From Methylocystaceae bacterium (GTDB lineage Bacteria; Pseudomonadota; Alphaproteobacteria; Rhizobiales; Beijerinckiaceae), in assembly GCA_009773555.1 (NCBI GenBank), contig WSXZ01000043.1, forward strand, positions 1-41,778: DNA of 41,778 nucleotides, given 5' to 3'. A model generated the notes under the pieces. The model had not been told where the DNA came from, searched no databases, and saw nothing but the letters and a program-made list of their open reading frames with translations. The position numbers were made by a program, and so were the translations under genes. Of the stretch, positions 26,826 through 36,003 are shown piece by piece; the first letter of the stretch is position 1; every line of letters begins with the position of its first letter.

Positions 26826-27785
26826 CTACGCCACCGCCTGCATCGCCGCGTCGAACTCGCGCGTCGCCTCCGCGACATCGAAGGGTTCGATAGGCCGCCG
26901 CACACATTCGAGCGCCTTTTCGGCGCGCACGAGCGCCGCGCCCTCAAGCGGCGGCGCGCCTTCGGCGACCGGCCGCGCCTCCGCAAGGTCGCCGTTGCAG
27001 TGCAGCACGATGTCGCATCCGGCGCCGATGGCGCTCTCGGCGCGCTGGCGAAAGCTGCCCGAAAGCGCCTTCATGGAAAGATCGTCGGTCATCAGGAGAC
27101 CGTCAAAGCCAATATGGCCGCGGACGACGTCGCTGTAGACGACATGGGCGCTCATCGCCATCGGCAGATCGGCGTTCGCCTTGAACGGCGCAAAATCAAT
27201 AAGCTCCAAGTCCTCGCGACACGCGTTGACCACCGGCAGCTCCAAATGGCTATCGGCGCGGGCGCGTCCGTGACCGGGAATGTGCTTCATCACGGGCGCG
27301 ACGCCGCCCGCCATCAACCCTTCGGCGGCGGCGCGGCCGATCGCGGCGACGCGCGCCGGATCGCGGCTATAGGCGCGATCGCCGATGATGCTGTGGGAAT
27401 CCTCGGCGGGCGCATCGAGCACCGGCAGGCAATCGACGTCGATTCCGACCTGTCGCAGATCATGAGCGATGAGCCGGGCGCCAAGCCAAGCGAGTCGCTC
27501 GGCCTGCGCGGCGTTGGCCGCCGCCAGCTCAAAGCGCGCGGCGGCCGGATAGGCGCGCCAGTGGGGCGGGCCTAGACGCTGCACGCGGCCGCCTTCCTGA
27601 TCGACCAGAACAGGCGCATGGCGGCCGAGCGCGTCCCGAATGTCGGCGGTCAGCCGCGCGATCTGCTCGGGCGCATCGACATTGCGGCGAAAGAGGATCA
27701 CGCCCCAGGGCGCGGCGTCGCGCAGGAACGCGCGCTCGTCGGCCTCGAGCGTGAAGCCCTTTAATCCACAGATGAAGGCGCGCAT
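26826..27785 (-). CDS. nagZ: Beta-N-acetylhexosaminidase NagZ
   Basis: 319 residues, GH3 family. NagZ removes N-acetylglucosamine from anhydro-muropeptides in the cytoplasm during cell-wall recycling. The sequence shows VILFRRNVDAPEQI, LVDQEGGRVQRL, the NagZ loop motif KHIPGHGRARADSH and the nucleophile region GLLMTDDLSMKAL. The ATG at 27785 follows the SPOR gene stop by 9 bp. Downstream, where scpA is expected, an opposite-strand orphan gene intervenes. Confidence 0.93.
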   Translation of the reverse strand: MRAFICGLKGFTLEADERAFLRDAAPWGVILFRRNVDAPEQIARLTADIRDALGRHAPVLVDQEGGRVQRLGPPHWRAYPAAARFELAAANAAQAERLAWLGARLIAHDLRQVGIDVDCLPVLDAPAEDSHSIIGDRAYSRDPARVAAIGRAAAEGLMAGGVAPVMKHIPGHGRARADSHLELPVVNACREDLELIDFAPFKANADLPMAMSAHVVYSDVVRGHIGFDGLLMTDDLSMKALSGSFRQRAESAIGAGCDIVLHCNGDLAEARPVAEGAPPLEGAALVRAEKALECVRRPIEPFDVAEATREFDAAMQAVA

Positions 27786-27794
27786 GTCGTCCCG

Positions 27795-29123
27795 TCAGTT
27801 GCCCGCGACGAAGCAGGAGCCGCCGGACGCCTTCACCTTGCTGCAGATCGCGTTCGCGGACTCCTTGCTCACCGCCCCGACGCGCACGCGATAGACGGTC
27901 TTGTCATTCACGGTCGCCATTTTGAAGGTCGGCTTCAGGCCGCCAAGCTGTGAGCGATATTTGCTGACCACCGTCTTCATCAGTTCGCGGGCGTCGGCCT
28001 CGCTGTCGGCTGCGCCGAACTGCACGGCGAAGCCGCCTTTGCTCGGAGGCGCCGATTGACCGGAATCCGCATCCGGCGGAGACTCTTCCACTGCGGCCAC
28101 TTTCGGCGCCACAGGCTTCGGCTTGGCGATTCGCGGGGGCGTCGCCGTTGGTTTCGCCTGCGTCGGCGGCGTTGCAGTCGCGGCGCCGATGGCGCCGGCC
28201 ACGGCTGTATGCGCCGCCGTCTCCGCGGGCCGGCTCGCCATGGCGACGGCGGGCGGCAGAGCGCCATCTTCCACCCGGCTGCCGTCCGGCCGCACGGTGA
28301 CGGTTTTGACCTTCTTTGGCGCGGCCGTGGCGGAAGCCGGAGGCTCATGCGGCAGGTTGACAGGTCCGTCGCCGAGCAGCGCCGCGCTCGGCGTGACCGA
28401 AGGATCCACCGCCTGTTCCTGATTGGTGACAAGCTTCTGAACCGGCGCCTGCTCCCTGCGGTCCAGAACGACAGCGGCGCTGGCGTCTGGCGTCGTCGTT
28501 TCGGCCTCGGCGCTTGGCTTGACCTTCACCGGTCCTTCCGGGGCGACGATGGTCGCAATTTCGCGTGAGGCGTTGGAGCCGCTCCGATGCCAGAAAGCGA
28601 AGCCGATGCTCAGAACGGCGACGAGCGATATTGCGACGACGGCGTGCCAGGGCCGGAACCAGGAGCGCCACCCGCCGTGGGGATCCTCATAGTCTTCATC
28701 GCTCTGGCCATAATCGAGATATTGCGAATCATCGCTCCAGCCGGCCTCTGCGCCGTAATGGGCGGGGTCGTATCCGGCCTGCTGGGAGCTATAGCCCGGC
28801 GGCAAATCGCGATAGTCAGGATCCACCGGATAGGCAGGCTCCAGGGGCTGCTCCATCGACGGCTCTGGATAATAGGGCGGCTCAGCCGCCACTGGCGGCG
28901 CGGCGTCATAGGAACCGCGCAGTTCGGCGGCTTCAACGCGAGCGTCGCGCGCCTCCGCGAGAATTTGGCTGTAGGGATCAGCGGCGACGTGGTCCTGGCC
29001 TTGGACCAGCCGCGCGAGTTCGCTGAGCGGATCCTCGGCTTGGGGGACGCGTTCGGGCCCACGCAGCCGCCGCTCGAATTCGCCGAGATCGATCGCCGGG
29101 CCTCTAACCGATGTCTCGCGCAT
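27795..29123 (-). CDS. SPOR domain-containing membrane protein
   Basis: 442 residues from the ATG at 29123, with GAGGTG ahead. A long acidic Pro/Tyr-rich cytoplasmic part (to ~145) is followed by one membrane helix (WHAVVAISLVAVLSIGFAFW). Then comes a disordered Pro/Ala/Lys-rich periplasmic linker and a C-terminal SPOR domain (GGFAVQFGAADSEADARELM to GSCFVAGN). SPOR domains bind denuded septal peptidoglycan, so it probably acts at the division site. It lies between argS and nagZ, its usual place in this group. Confidence 0.88.
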   Translation of the reverse strand: MRETSVRGPAIDLGEFERRLRGPERVPQAEDPLSELARLVQGQDHVAADPYSQILAEARDARVEAAELRGSYDAAPPVAAEPPYYPEPSMEQPLEPAYPVDPDYRDLPPGYSSQQAGYDPAHYGAEAGWSDDSQYLDYGQSDEDYEDPHGGWRSWFRPWHAVVAISLVAVLSIGFAFWHRSGSNASREIATIVAPEGPVKVKPSAEAETTTPDASAAVVLDRREQAPVQKLVTNQEQAVDPSVTPSAALLGDGPVNLPHEPPASATAAPKKVKTVTVRPDGSRVEDGALPPAVAMASRPAETAAHTAVAGAIGAATATPPTQAKPTATPPRIAKPKPVAPKVAAVEESPPDADSGQSAPPSKGGFAVQFGAADSEADARELMKTVVSKYRSQLGGLKPTFKMATVNDKTVYRVRVGAVSKESANAICSKVKASGGSCFVAGN

Positions 29124-29205
29124 GATGCACCTCGTTAATTCCTGGGGGGCGCGAAGCAAAATGATAGCGCGTCCGACGCCTGGCCGTGGCCGCTCAAGGC
29201 GTCGA

Positions 29206-30987
29206 TTAGCGCATCTCGTCGGGGGCGCTCACGCCGAGCAGCCTCAAGCCTGACCCCAGGACGATCGTTAAAGAGCTAACCAACGCAACCCGAGCGATGG
29301 TTAACTCTCTCTCTTCAGACTTAACAAACCGTAATTGCGGCTGATCTTTGCCGCGATTCCAATGCGAATGGAACACGCTCGACAGTTCGTGCAGGAAAAA
29401 GGCCACCCGGTGGGGCTCATGCGCCGCGGCCGCCGCCTCGATCACCCGCGGATACTGAGCGATCATCTTGGCCAAAGCAAGTTCGCCCTCGTCCACTAAA
29501 AGCGCCAGATCCGCCTCGGCCAAGCTTTCGGCCGAAAGGTCAATATCGGGAAAAGCGGCGAGCGCCTGGCGCAGCGCTGATTTTCCCCGCGCATGGGCGT
29601 ATTGGACGTAAAAGACCGGGTTATCCTTCGATTGCTCGATGACCTTGGCAAGGTCGAAGTCGAGCGGCGCGTCATTCTTGCGATAGAGCATCATGAATCG
29701 CACGGCGTCGACGCCGACCTCGTCGACGACCTCTCGCAAAGTGACGAAGTCCCCCGCCCGCTTCGACATTTTGACTGGTTCGCCGGCGCGCATCAGCTTG
29801 ACGAGCTGGCAAAGCTTGACGTCGAGCGTCACCCGCTTGTCCGAGAGCGCGGCGACGGCCGCGGTCATGCGTTTGACATAGCCGCCGTGATCGGCGCCCC
29901 AGACGTCGACAAGCGTATCGAATCCGCGATCGATCTTGTCCTTATGATAGGCGATATCGGCCGCAAAATAGGTCGGAGAGCCGTCGGATTTCTTCAAGGC
30001 GCGGTCGACGTCGTCGCCAAAGAGCGTCGATCTGAACAGCGTCTGCTCGCGATCCTCCCAGTCGTCGGGCAATTGCCCTTTCGGCGGGGGCAAGCGGCCC
30101 TCATAGACGAGGTCTTTGGCTCGAAGCCAGTCGATGGCGGCGTCGATCGCCGAAACGCCGTCCTTTTTTGCATGCAAGGACCGTTCGGAGAAGAACGTCT
30201 CATGCGTGATGTTCAAGGCGGCGAGATCGCCGCGGATCAACTCCATCATCGCGTCGATGGCGGCGGCGCGAACGATTGGCAGCCACTGGCTCTCCGCCGC
30301 GCCGGCGAGCGCCTTGCCATGCGCTTTGGCGAGCGCCTCGCCGACGGGTTTCAGATAATCGCCCGGATAGAGCCCCTCGGGGATCGTGATCGCCTCGCCC
30401 AGCGCCTCGCGGTAGCGCAGATAAACGGAGCGCGCCAGGACGTCGACCTGGGCTCCGGCGTCATTGATGTAATATTCGCGCGTCACCCCGCAGCCCGAAA
30501 AGGCCAGGAGATTGGCGAGCGCGTCGCCGAAGACGGCGCCCCGGCCGTGGCCGACATGCATCGGCCCCGTCGGATTGGCCGAGACATATTCGACATTCAC
30601 CTTGCCCTGCAGAGCGCTTGACCGGCTCTTGGCGACGCGGCCGAAATTCTGCGGATCGCGCAACACAGCGCGTAGAACCTGCGTGAACATATCGGGCTTC
30701 AGCCGGATATTGATGAAGCCCGGCCCCGCGACCTCGGTCGCGGCGACGTCCGGCGATTGCGCAAGGGCGTAGCCGATTTCGATCGCCAATTCGCGCGGCG
30801 AGGCGAAATGCGGCTTCGCCTCCTTGGCGAAGACCATGGCGGCGTTCGACGCGAGATCGCCCAGAGTCGCGTCTTTTGGCGGCTCGACGACAAAGCGCGC
30901 GTGATCAAGACTGGGCAGCCGGCCGTCGGCCGCGATGCGATCGAGAATGGCGGCGATGCGAGCGTGAAAGTCGTCGAAAATGTTCAT
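29206..30987 (-). CDS. argS: Arginine--tRNA ligase
   Basis: 593 residues. It is a class I synthetase: the HIGH motif appears as HVGH in [20 protein letters not shown] (residues ~130-150) and the KMSK region as [13 protein letters not shown]. An N-terminal Arg-tRNA synthetase additional domain ([16 protein letters not shown]) and a C-terminal anticodon-binding DALR domain ([18 protein letters not shown]) are present. It charges tRNA-Arg. The ATG at 30987 starts [15 protein letters not shown]. It lies 108 bp downstream of dgt on the same strand. Confidence 0.96.
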   Translation of the reverse strand: MNIFDDFHARIAAILDRIAADGRLPSLDHARFVVEPPKDATLGDLASNAAMVFAKEAKPHFASPRELAIEIGYALAQSPDVAATEVAGPGFINIRLKPDMFTQVLRAVLRDPQNFGRVAKSRSSALQGKVNVEYVSANPTGPMHVGHGRGAVFGDALANLLAFSGCGVTREYYINDAGAQVDVLARSVYLRYREALGEAITIPEGLYPGDYLKPVGEALAKAHGKALAGAAESQWLPIVRAAAIDAMMELIRGDLAALNITHETFFSERSLHAKKDGVSAIDAAIDWLRAKDLVYEGRLPPPKGQLPDDWEDREQTLFRSTLFGDDVDRALKKSDGSPTYFAADIAYHKDKIDRGFDTLVDVWGADHGGYVKRMTAAVAALSDKRVTLDVKLCQLVKLMRAGEPVKMSKRAGDFVTLREVVDEVGVDAVRFMMLYRKNDAPLDFDLAKVIEQSKDNPVFYVQYAHARGKSALRQALAAFPDIDLSAESLAEADLALLVDEGELALAKMIAQYPRVIEAAAAAHEPHRVAFFLHELSSVFHSHWNRGKDQPQLRFVKSEERELTIARVALVSSLTIVLGSGLRLLGVSAPDEMR

Positions 30988-31095
30988 GGAGGTCCGGGCG
31001 CTTAAGGTCGGCCGCCCGTTTAACAGCTTGGCCCGGGGAAATCACCCCGTCCGCAGAGGTCGACTGGCGGCAGGCCATTACGATTGACCGGCCAT

Positions 31096-32328
31096 TTAGC
31101 CCCCAAACACCCGCTTCACTTCGTTCAGCGCGTAGCGGTCGGTCATGCCGGCGATATAGTCCGCGACCACAACCGCGCGGTCGGCGTCCTCCAGGGCTAC
31201 GGCCTGCGCCGCCCATTCAGCCGGCATCAGCTCGGGCCTCTCGAAAAAGGCCGGAAACAGCCGAGAAATCGCGTCGCGCGCCCGCTCCCAGACGCCCAAG
31301 ACCTTCTCGTGCCGATACATGTTGGCGAAGAGGAAAGCCTTGATGTCGCGCTCGGCTTCGGCCATCGGCGGCGAGAGACGGACGATGGCTTCGCCCGCCC
31401 GCCGCGCTTCATCGGCGCTCGCTGGCGAAACACGCGCCAGACGCCGTAGCGACTCGCCGATCGCGTCCTCGACGAAGGCGGTGATGACACGGCGCACCAG
31501 CTCGTGAATGACGCGCGGCCGTTCGAGGCCGGGATGTTCGTCGCGGACATGCGCGAGAACGCCGGCGATGAAAGGCGTTCGCGCAATGTCGTCGAGCGAA
31601 AACAGTTCGGCGCGCAGGCCGTCGTCGATGTCATGGCCGATATAGGCGATATCGTCGGCCTGAGCCGCGGCCTGCGCCTCGACGCTGGCGAAGGTCGAGA
31701 GATCGAGCGCAAACGTAGCGTCGAACGCCGCGATATAGCGCGACAGCGGACGACAAGACGTTGCGCCAGCCGCGGGCTCCTCAAGATGAGGGAAGGGATG
31801 CTCATCGCGTGCGCCGGGCAGCCGCGGCCCATTGTGCTTGACGATGCCTTCCAGCGTCTCCCAAGTTAGATCGAGGCCGTCATAGCGCGCGTAACGGCGC
31901 TCGAGCAGCGTCACGACGCGCAGCGCCTGAGCGTTGTGATCAAACCCGCCATAGGGCGCCATGCAGGCCTCGAGCGCCCCCTCGCCGGCGTGGCCGAAGG
32001 GCGTATGGCCGAGGTCATGGGCGAGCGCGACGGCCTCCGCGAGATCCTCATCGACGAGCAAAGCGCGCGCGAGCGCGCGGGCGATCTGCCCGACCTCGAT
32101 CGTATGGGTGAGGCGAGTGCGAAAATGATCGCCGTCGAGCGGCACGAAGACCTGGGTCTTATGCGCGAGCCGGCGAAAGGCGGTGCAGTGGATGATTCGG
32201 TCGCGATCGCGCTGAAATTCGCTCCGCGTCGGCGATGGCGCCTCCGCGTAGAGCCGGCCGCGCGAGTGCGCGGCGTCACTGGCGTATGCCGCAAGAGGGC
32301 CGCGAATCGCCACATGCGCGCCTTTCAT
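31096..32328 (-). CDS. dgt: Deoxyguanosinetriphosphate triphosphohydrolase-like protein
   Basis: 410 residues, HD superfamily. These enzymes split dNTPs to deoxynucleoside and triphosphate and so balance dNTP pools. Motifs are RSEFQRDRDRIIHCTAFRRL, the first metal histidine in TRLTHTIEVGQIAR, HDLGHTPFGHAGE (HD pair), FDHNAQALRVVT and DDIAYIGHDIDDGLR. GAGG lies ahead of the ATG at 32328. It is divergent from erpA. Confidence 0.92.
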   Translation of the reverse strand: MKGAHVAIRGPLAAYASDAAHSRGRLYAEAPSPTRSEFQRDRDRIIHCTAFRRLAHKTQVFVPLDGDHFRTRLTHTIEVGQIARALARALLVDEDLAEAVALAHDLGHTPFGHAGEGALEACMAPYGGFDHNAQALRVVTLLERRYARYDGLDLTWETLEGIVKHNGPRLPGARDEHPFPHLEEPAAGATSCRPLSRYIAAFDATFALDLSTFASVEAQAAAQADDIAYIGHDIDDGLRAELFSLDDIARTPFIAGVLAHVRDEHPGLERPRVIHELVRRVITAFVEDAIGESLRRLARVSPASADEARRAGEAIVRLSPPMAEAERDIKAFLFANMYRHEKVLGVWERARDAISRLFPAFFERPELMPAEWAAQAVALEDADRAVVVADYIAGMTDRYALNEVKRVFGG

Positions 32329-32366
32329 TGAAACGCCTCAGGTTTGGACCTATCTTGCAGCAGAGT

Positions 32367-32409
32367 GCATATCCCGCAAACGGCCGGGCCACCGTAGAAT
32401 GGGATATGC
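32367..32409. promoter_or_regulatory. Inverted repeat in the dgt-erpA divergent region
   Basis: A perfect 9-bp inverted repeat, GCATATCCC (32367-32375) and GGGATATGC (32401-32409), is separated by 25 bp midway between the two divergent starts. It could be a split operator or a hairpin; no known regulator box was matched. Confidence 0.4.
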
Positions 32410-32500
32410 CGAATTTCGGATTTCGGGCGAGTTTCTTTCGATCGGGCGTCCGCCCGCAGTAACTCGCGACGGCCCGCGCAGGCAAGTGACGGAGAAACGG

Positions 32501-32839
32501 ATGACGACGGCGGCAAGCGATATCGCGCTCACCGATCAGGCGGCGCGGCGCATTCACGCGATCCTCGCCAATGAATCGCCCGGCGCGGTGTTTCGGGTTT
32601 CAGTCGAGGGCGGCGGCTGCTCCGGCTTCCAATATCATTTCGCGGTGGAGTCCGCCCCGAGCGCGGAGGATGCGCTCCTTGAGCATGCCGGCGCCCGGGT
32701 GGCGATCGACCCTGCGTCCATTGGCTTTCTCGCCGGCGCCAGCATCGACTTTGTCGACGATCTTATGGGACAGTCCTTCCGTGTCGTTAATCCCAACGCC
32801 GTCTCCTCCTGCGGCTGCGGCACCAGCTTTTCAGTCTGA
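32501..32839 (+). CDS. erpA: Iron-sulfur cluster insertion protein (ErpA/HesB family)
   Basis: 112 residues. This A-type carrier passes Fe-S clusters to apo-enzymes. The three conserved cysteines are in GGGCSGFQY (residue ~42) and SCGCG (residues ~106-108). The domain begins at IALTDQAARRIHAIL and includes GASIDFVDDLMGQSFRVVNPNA. GGAG lies ahead of the ATG at 32501; the frame runs further back to 32399 but the extension has no family character. It is divergent from dgt, a common arrangement in alphaproteobacteria. Confidence 0.92.
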   Translation: MTTAASDIALTDQAARRIHAILANESPGAVFRVSVEGGGCSGFQYHFAVESAPSAEDALLEHAGARVAIDPASIGFLAGASIDFVDDLMGQSFRVVNPNAVSSCGCGTSFSV

Positions 32840-32926
32840 CGCCACAGCCGCGGTTGCAGACGCGCGTCACGCTGCTGCGGGATCATTTTGCGGCGACCGC
32901 TCGGCGCCATCTTGGGAGTCTCAGCC

Positions 32927-33835
32927 TTGGACGCTCTCTTCATTGGCCATGCCTATATCGACGTCACCATGCGCGCCGAGCGCATGCCCTCGGGCGACCA
33001 GAAGGCCTTAGCGCGCGACTATGCGGTGAGTTTCGGCGGCAACGCCGTCACGGCCGGCTTCGCCTGCGCCAAGCTCGGCCATCCCGTCGATCTCTTGACC
33101 ACGCTCGCGCCCGATTGGCTCGGCCACATGTTCATGGACATGGCCCATACTTACGGGATCGACGTCCATCCGCGACGGGTGGCGCGCTCGTCGCTGTCGT
33201 TCGTCTGGCCCAATGACGGCAAGCGGGCGATCCTGCGCGCGCGCGACGACACTTATCTGCAGGGCGTGCCGCGCCTCGACATTTCGGAAACGCGACTTCT
33301 CCATATCGATGGGCATATGGCCGACGCCGCGCTCCATTACGCGAAGGGGGCTCGGGCGCGCGGCGCTCTCGTCTCGCTTGACGGCGGCGCGCTGCGGCCC
33401 TGCATCGAGGAGCTGACGGGTTACGTCGACGTCGCGGTGGTGGCCGAAAAGCTCTGCGAGCAGATGTCGATGTCGGAGCTCGACATGCTCGGCTGGCTAA
33501 AATCCAAAGGCTGCCGGATCGGCGGAGTGACGACCGGCGAAAAGGGCATGCTGTGGTATGACGAGCAGGGCGAGATTTCGCAGATGCCGTCGCTCGCCGT
33601 GCCGCACGAATACATCGTCGACACGTCCGGCGCCGGCGACGTTTTCCACGGCGCCTATTGCGCCTCCTATCTCGAGCGGCCGGACGCCCCTTGGCGGGAA
33701 CACTTTGAATTCGCCCGCGCCGCGTCGGCGCACAAAATCCAGCATCTCGGCAATGAGGCGGGGCTGCCCTCGCCCGACGACGTCGCGGCGGCGCTCGCGG
33801 CCTTTGCGCCGGCGGACGCGCTCAGCCCCGTTTGA
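32927..33835 (+). CDS. PfkB family carbohydrate or nucleoside kinase
   Basis: About 302 residues. PfkB (ribokinase) fold: the N-terminal GG signature is in YAVSFGGNAVTAGFACAKLG, and the ATP-site signature with the catalytic Asp is DTSGAGDVFHGAY. The substrate is unknown; ribose, fructose or adenosine types are all possible. There is no ATG. A TTG at 32927 with GGGAG ahead starts LDALFIGHAYIDVTM; another TTG at 32888 would add 13 residues. The gene follows erpA by about 87 bp on the same strand. Confidence 0.85.
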   Translation: MDALFIGHAYIDVTMRAERMPSGDQKALARDYAVSFGGNAVTAGFACAKLGHPVDLLTTLAPDWLGHMFMDMAHTYGIDVHPRRVARSSLSFVWPNDGKRAILRARDDTYLQGVPRLDISETRLLHIDGHMADAALHYAKGARARGALVSLDGGALRPCIEELTGYVDVAVVAEKLCEQMSMSELDMLGWLKSKGCRIGGVTTGEKGMLWYDEQGEISQMPSLAVPHEYIVDTSGAGDVFHGAYCASYLERPDAPWREHFEFARAASAHKIQHLGNEAGLPSPDDVAAALAAFAPADALSPV

Positions 33836-33909
33836 GCAAATCGTCGCGGCGACCCAAAGCCGCCCGAACGACGCCGACACTTATGCACGACGGAGTCGCC
33901 GAGGCGGGC

Positions 33910-33938
33910 TTGGCAAACCGCCGCCCGCCTTGTATACG
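33910..33938 (+). promoter_or_regulatory. Promoter of tRNA-Asn
   Basis: TTGGCA (33910-33915) and TATACG (33933-33938) are spaced 17 bp apart, with the -10 ending 10 bp before the mature tRNA. This fits a sigma-70 stable-RNA promoter. Confidence 0.6.
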
Positions 33939-33948
33939 CGGACCGCAT

Positions 33949-34024
33949 TCCCCGATAGCTCAGCTGGTAGAGCACGCGACTGTTAATCGCTAGGTCGTAG
34001 GTTCGAGTCCTACTCGGGGAGCCA
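33949..34024 (+). tRNA. tRNA-Asn (GTT)
   Basis: 76 bases including an encoded CCA. The acceptor stem TCCCCGA pairs with TCGGGGA. The D arm is GCTCAGCTGGTAGAGC, and the anticodon loop CTGTTAA gives anticodon GTT between a GCGA/TCGC stem. The T arm is GTAGGTTCGAGTCCTAC. All cloverleaf stems form. An accessory-looking region follows its 3' end. Confidence 0.97.
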
Positions 34025-34529
34025 TCTCGGAACGAAACTGCGAACGCCGTGCGTGAATGCGGCCGCCTCCCGCTATGTGCGGCAAGCCGGCGCCGTCATT
34101 CCGGCCCTCGTCTCTGACCTACGTTCCGATCTTCCCGGATTACCGCACAAGTGACCGAAAGCATCTATGACGCCGACGGGAAGTTTCAGACTGATCCCGC
34201 AAGCAGTCGCTACCGAATTCATGTCCCCTGTAGCAGGTCGGGCAGTCTCGCCAGCGTTCGGGGCCAGAACTAGGTCGCACAATAATGTCCTCTTTGAGCA
34301 AGAGCATCACCAGACGTTTCGGCATGTTTGCGAGCCGCATGCCTTTGATTCACTCGTTTAGAATGAGTTTGCCAAGACATTGGTTTCACTAAATTTTTTC
34401 AGCACCAGAGTTCCGCAAGAAAGAGCTTGCCCCTGCCTTCGAACGGGTTTTTGAACACGACCGAGTGAATTTAAGCTGCGCGAATTATGCAAGCATGAAC
34501 ACAGGCGATTCGAAATCGGGGCTGCAAAA
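34025..34529. other. Gene-poor stretch after tRNA-Asn
   Basis: About 500 bp of lower GC than the core. Short frames exist on both strands, but none has a ribosome site or protein-like text I trust. No repeat of the tRNA 3' end, integrase or IS end was seen. Confidence 0.6.
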
Positions 34530-34871
34530 ATGAATGCCAATCGATCGAGCGAACCACGTTTCAACATCGTCATCTGGAAGGGCGCGAAGCAACTGGGAAC
34601 GCTGCGAGATCGCGACGCCAGCCGGGCGCTCAGCAATTTCGGCGGCGTCGTGGCGCGCTACAAAAACTCCACCGACAATCACCGGGTCGAGCTTTACGAC
34701 GGAGAGAACCTGATCGAGGCCTGGTCGAGCGACGACGGAAACAAGGCTGCTGCTTCCGCAGAGGCGCCCGTCCCCGCCAGCGGAAAAATTCATCGCGAGG
34801 GCGAGTGGGTCCGGCGGGCGATCCCCTGTCAGCTCGTGCCATCGCGTTCGGCGAAAGGTGAGCCAGCGTGA
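34530..34871 (+). CDS. Small hypothetical protein
   Basis: 113 residues without signal peptide or membrane helix. The first 70 residues (NIVIWKGAKQLGTLRDRDAS, VVARYKNSTDNHRVELYDGE, NLIEAWSS) have a plausible alternating beta-strand pattern and codon use close to the core genes. I do not recognise a family. The Shine-Dalgarno is weak. A perfect 8-bp hairpin (GGATCCGC / GCGGATCC, 34923-34944) lies about 50 bp past the stop and could end its transcript. The overlapping longer minus-strand frame looks like a shadow. Confidence 0.5.
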   Translation: MNANRSSEPRFNIVIWKGAKQLGTLRDRDASRALSNFGGVVARYKNSTDNHRVELYDGENLIEAWSSDDGNKAAASAEAPVPASGKIHREGEWVRRAIPCQLVPSRSAKGEPA

Positions 34872-35064
34872 GAAAGTGGCAGATTCTCGCGTCTCTGATG
34901 CGCCGCCGTGCTTCCGCTTCCGGGATCCGCTCGCCGGCGGATCCTCGGCGAAGTAACGCCGGAGGGCAAAAAACTTGATCGTCGCCGGCGCAAAGGCATT
35001 GGCTCGGCCGCGGTCGCCAATTATTGATGAGGACGCTTTTGCAGAGAGAAACAGGGAGGTTCGC

Positions 35065-35358
35065 ATGGCGCGCTTTACGAACGCTGGGTTAGTATTTGGC
35101 CTGATGGTCGGCTTTGCTCTCACTGCTCAAGCAGCGAGAGCCCAAAATCCTATTTCAGAGCTTGCCTCTGGAGTGAATCGCGTGGGGGCCGAGGCGGGCC
35201 TGGCAGTTACGAACGTGCTGAACAACGTGACGGGAAAGACTGCTTCTATGCCGGTCGCCCCTTCACCGGCTCCCGCGATGGCGAGATCGGCTGGTGTCGT
35301 CCATCATCATCACCACCATCATCATAATCTTCACCATCATCATCGCCATCACTTCTGA
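35065..35358 (+). CDS. Secreted protein with histidine-rich C-terminus
   Basis: 97 residues. A signal peptide (LVFGLMVGFALTAQAARAQ) is followed by a short linker region. The last 18 residues contain 14 histidines in runs of eight, four and two. Such tails bind divalent metals (Ni, Cu, Zn), so a periplasmic metal buffer or chaperone is possible. The middle part (GVNRVGAEAGLAVTNVLNNV) resembles no family I know. GGGAGG (35054-35059) precedes the ATG at 35065; the frame continues back to 34975 without signal character. The gene stands alone. Confidence 0.7.
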   Translation: MARFTNAGLVFGLMVGFALTAQAARAQNPISELASGVNRVGAEAGLAVTNVLNNVTGKTASMPVAPSPAPAMARSAGVVHHHHHHHHNLHHHHRHHF

Positions 35359-36003
35359 ATCGGGCGGCGGGGTTCTCAGCTCCGCCAGTTCGACGCAGGA
35401 AATCCGCCTCGCCGGTTAGGCGCGGCATGACGCGAATGGCGTCCCCGCCCTATGCTCTGCCCTGCGCATCCGTAGGGCTCGGCCCTGATGCGCAGGCCTG
35501 GCGCCCGGCTTCGGCTTCCGGCGGACAGTAAAGCCGCTTTCAAAACTTCAATTTTTCGAAGGCGAACGCCTGCCGGCTTCGTGGCGTCGCGCCGTCCCAA
35601 GCGATGGAGCCCTGCGGGCGTACTTTCGTGAGCGCCTGCGCTTTCGTCCCCCGGGAGATGGCGGCAGCAACCGTTTTTTCTTGCGGTGGTCGGACAGCAA
35701 GCACATCCTTTGACGGCGCATCAATTGGTTCGAGCAAGCGCGAAGTGTTGCCATTTGCTGGAGCAAGACAATGTTTGCAGTATTGAGCCTGAGTTCGTCG
35801 GGCATTGAAAATCCGAGAGGGCCCGATGATGGCCATTCTGAGTCGTCCTCGGCCTCCCCTCCATCGGACGCGCGCCAAGCGCCGCTTGGGCTTTGGAAGC
35901 GGGATATTATGAGCCGCAACAGATTGCTCGACGAGAATATCGCCATCACGGCGTCCGCCGTTCGCTGTCCGAAGATGGAGCTCAGGAAGAAGCCCCAAAA
36001 GAC
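35359..36003. other. Gene-poor stretch with a strong hairpin
   Basis: About 645 bp without a convincing gene. CCTGCGCATC (35461-35470) and GATGCGCAGG (35487-35496) form a perfect 10-bp stem, with AGGG / CCCT pairing inside the loop. Short frames on both strands (such as the plus-strand one at 35771 and the minus-strand one at 35540) have no family text. Confidence 0.5.

Noticed and set aside
34485-35123. 212-residue minus-strand open frame
   Set aside because: It overlaps the better-supported genes at 34530 and 35065, has no ribosome site and reads like a reverse-complement shadow.
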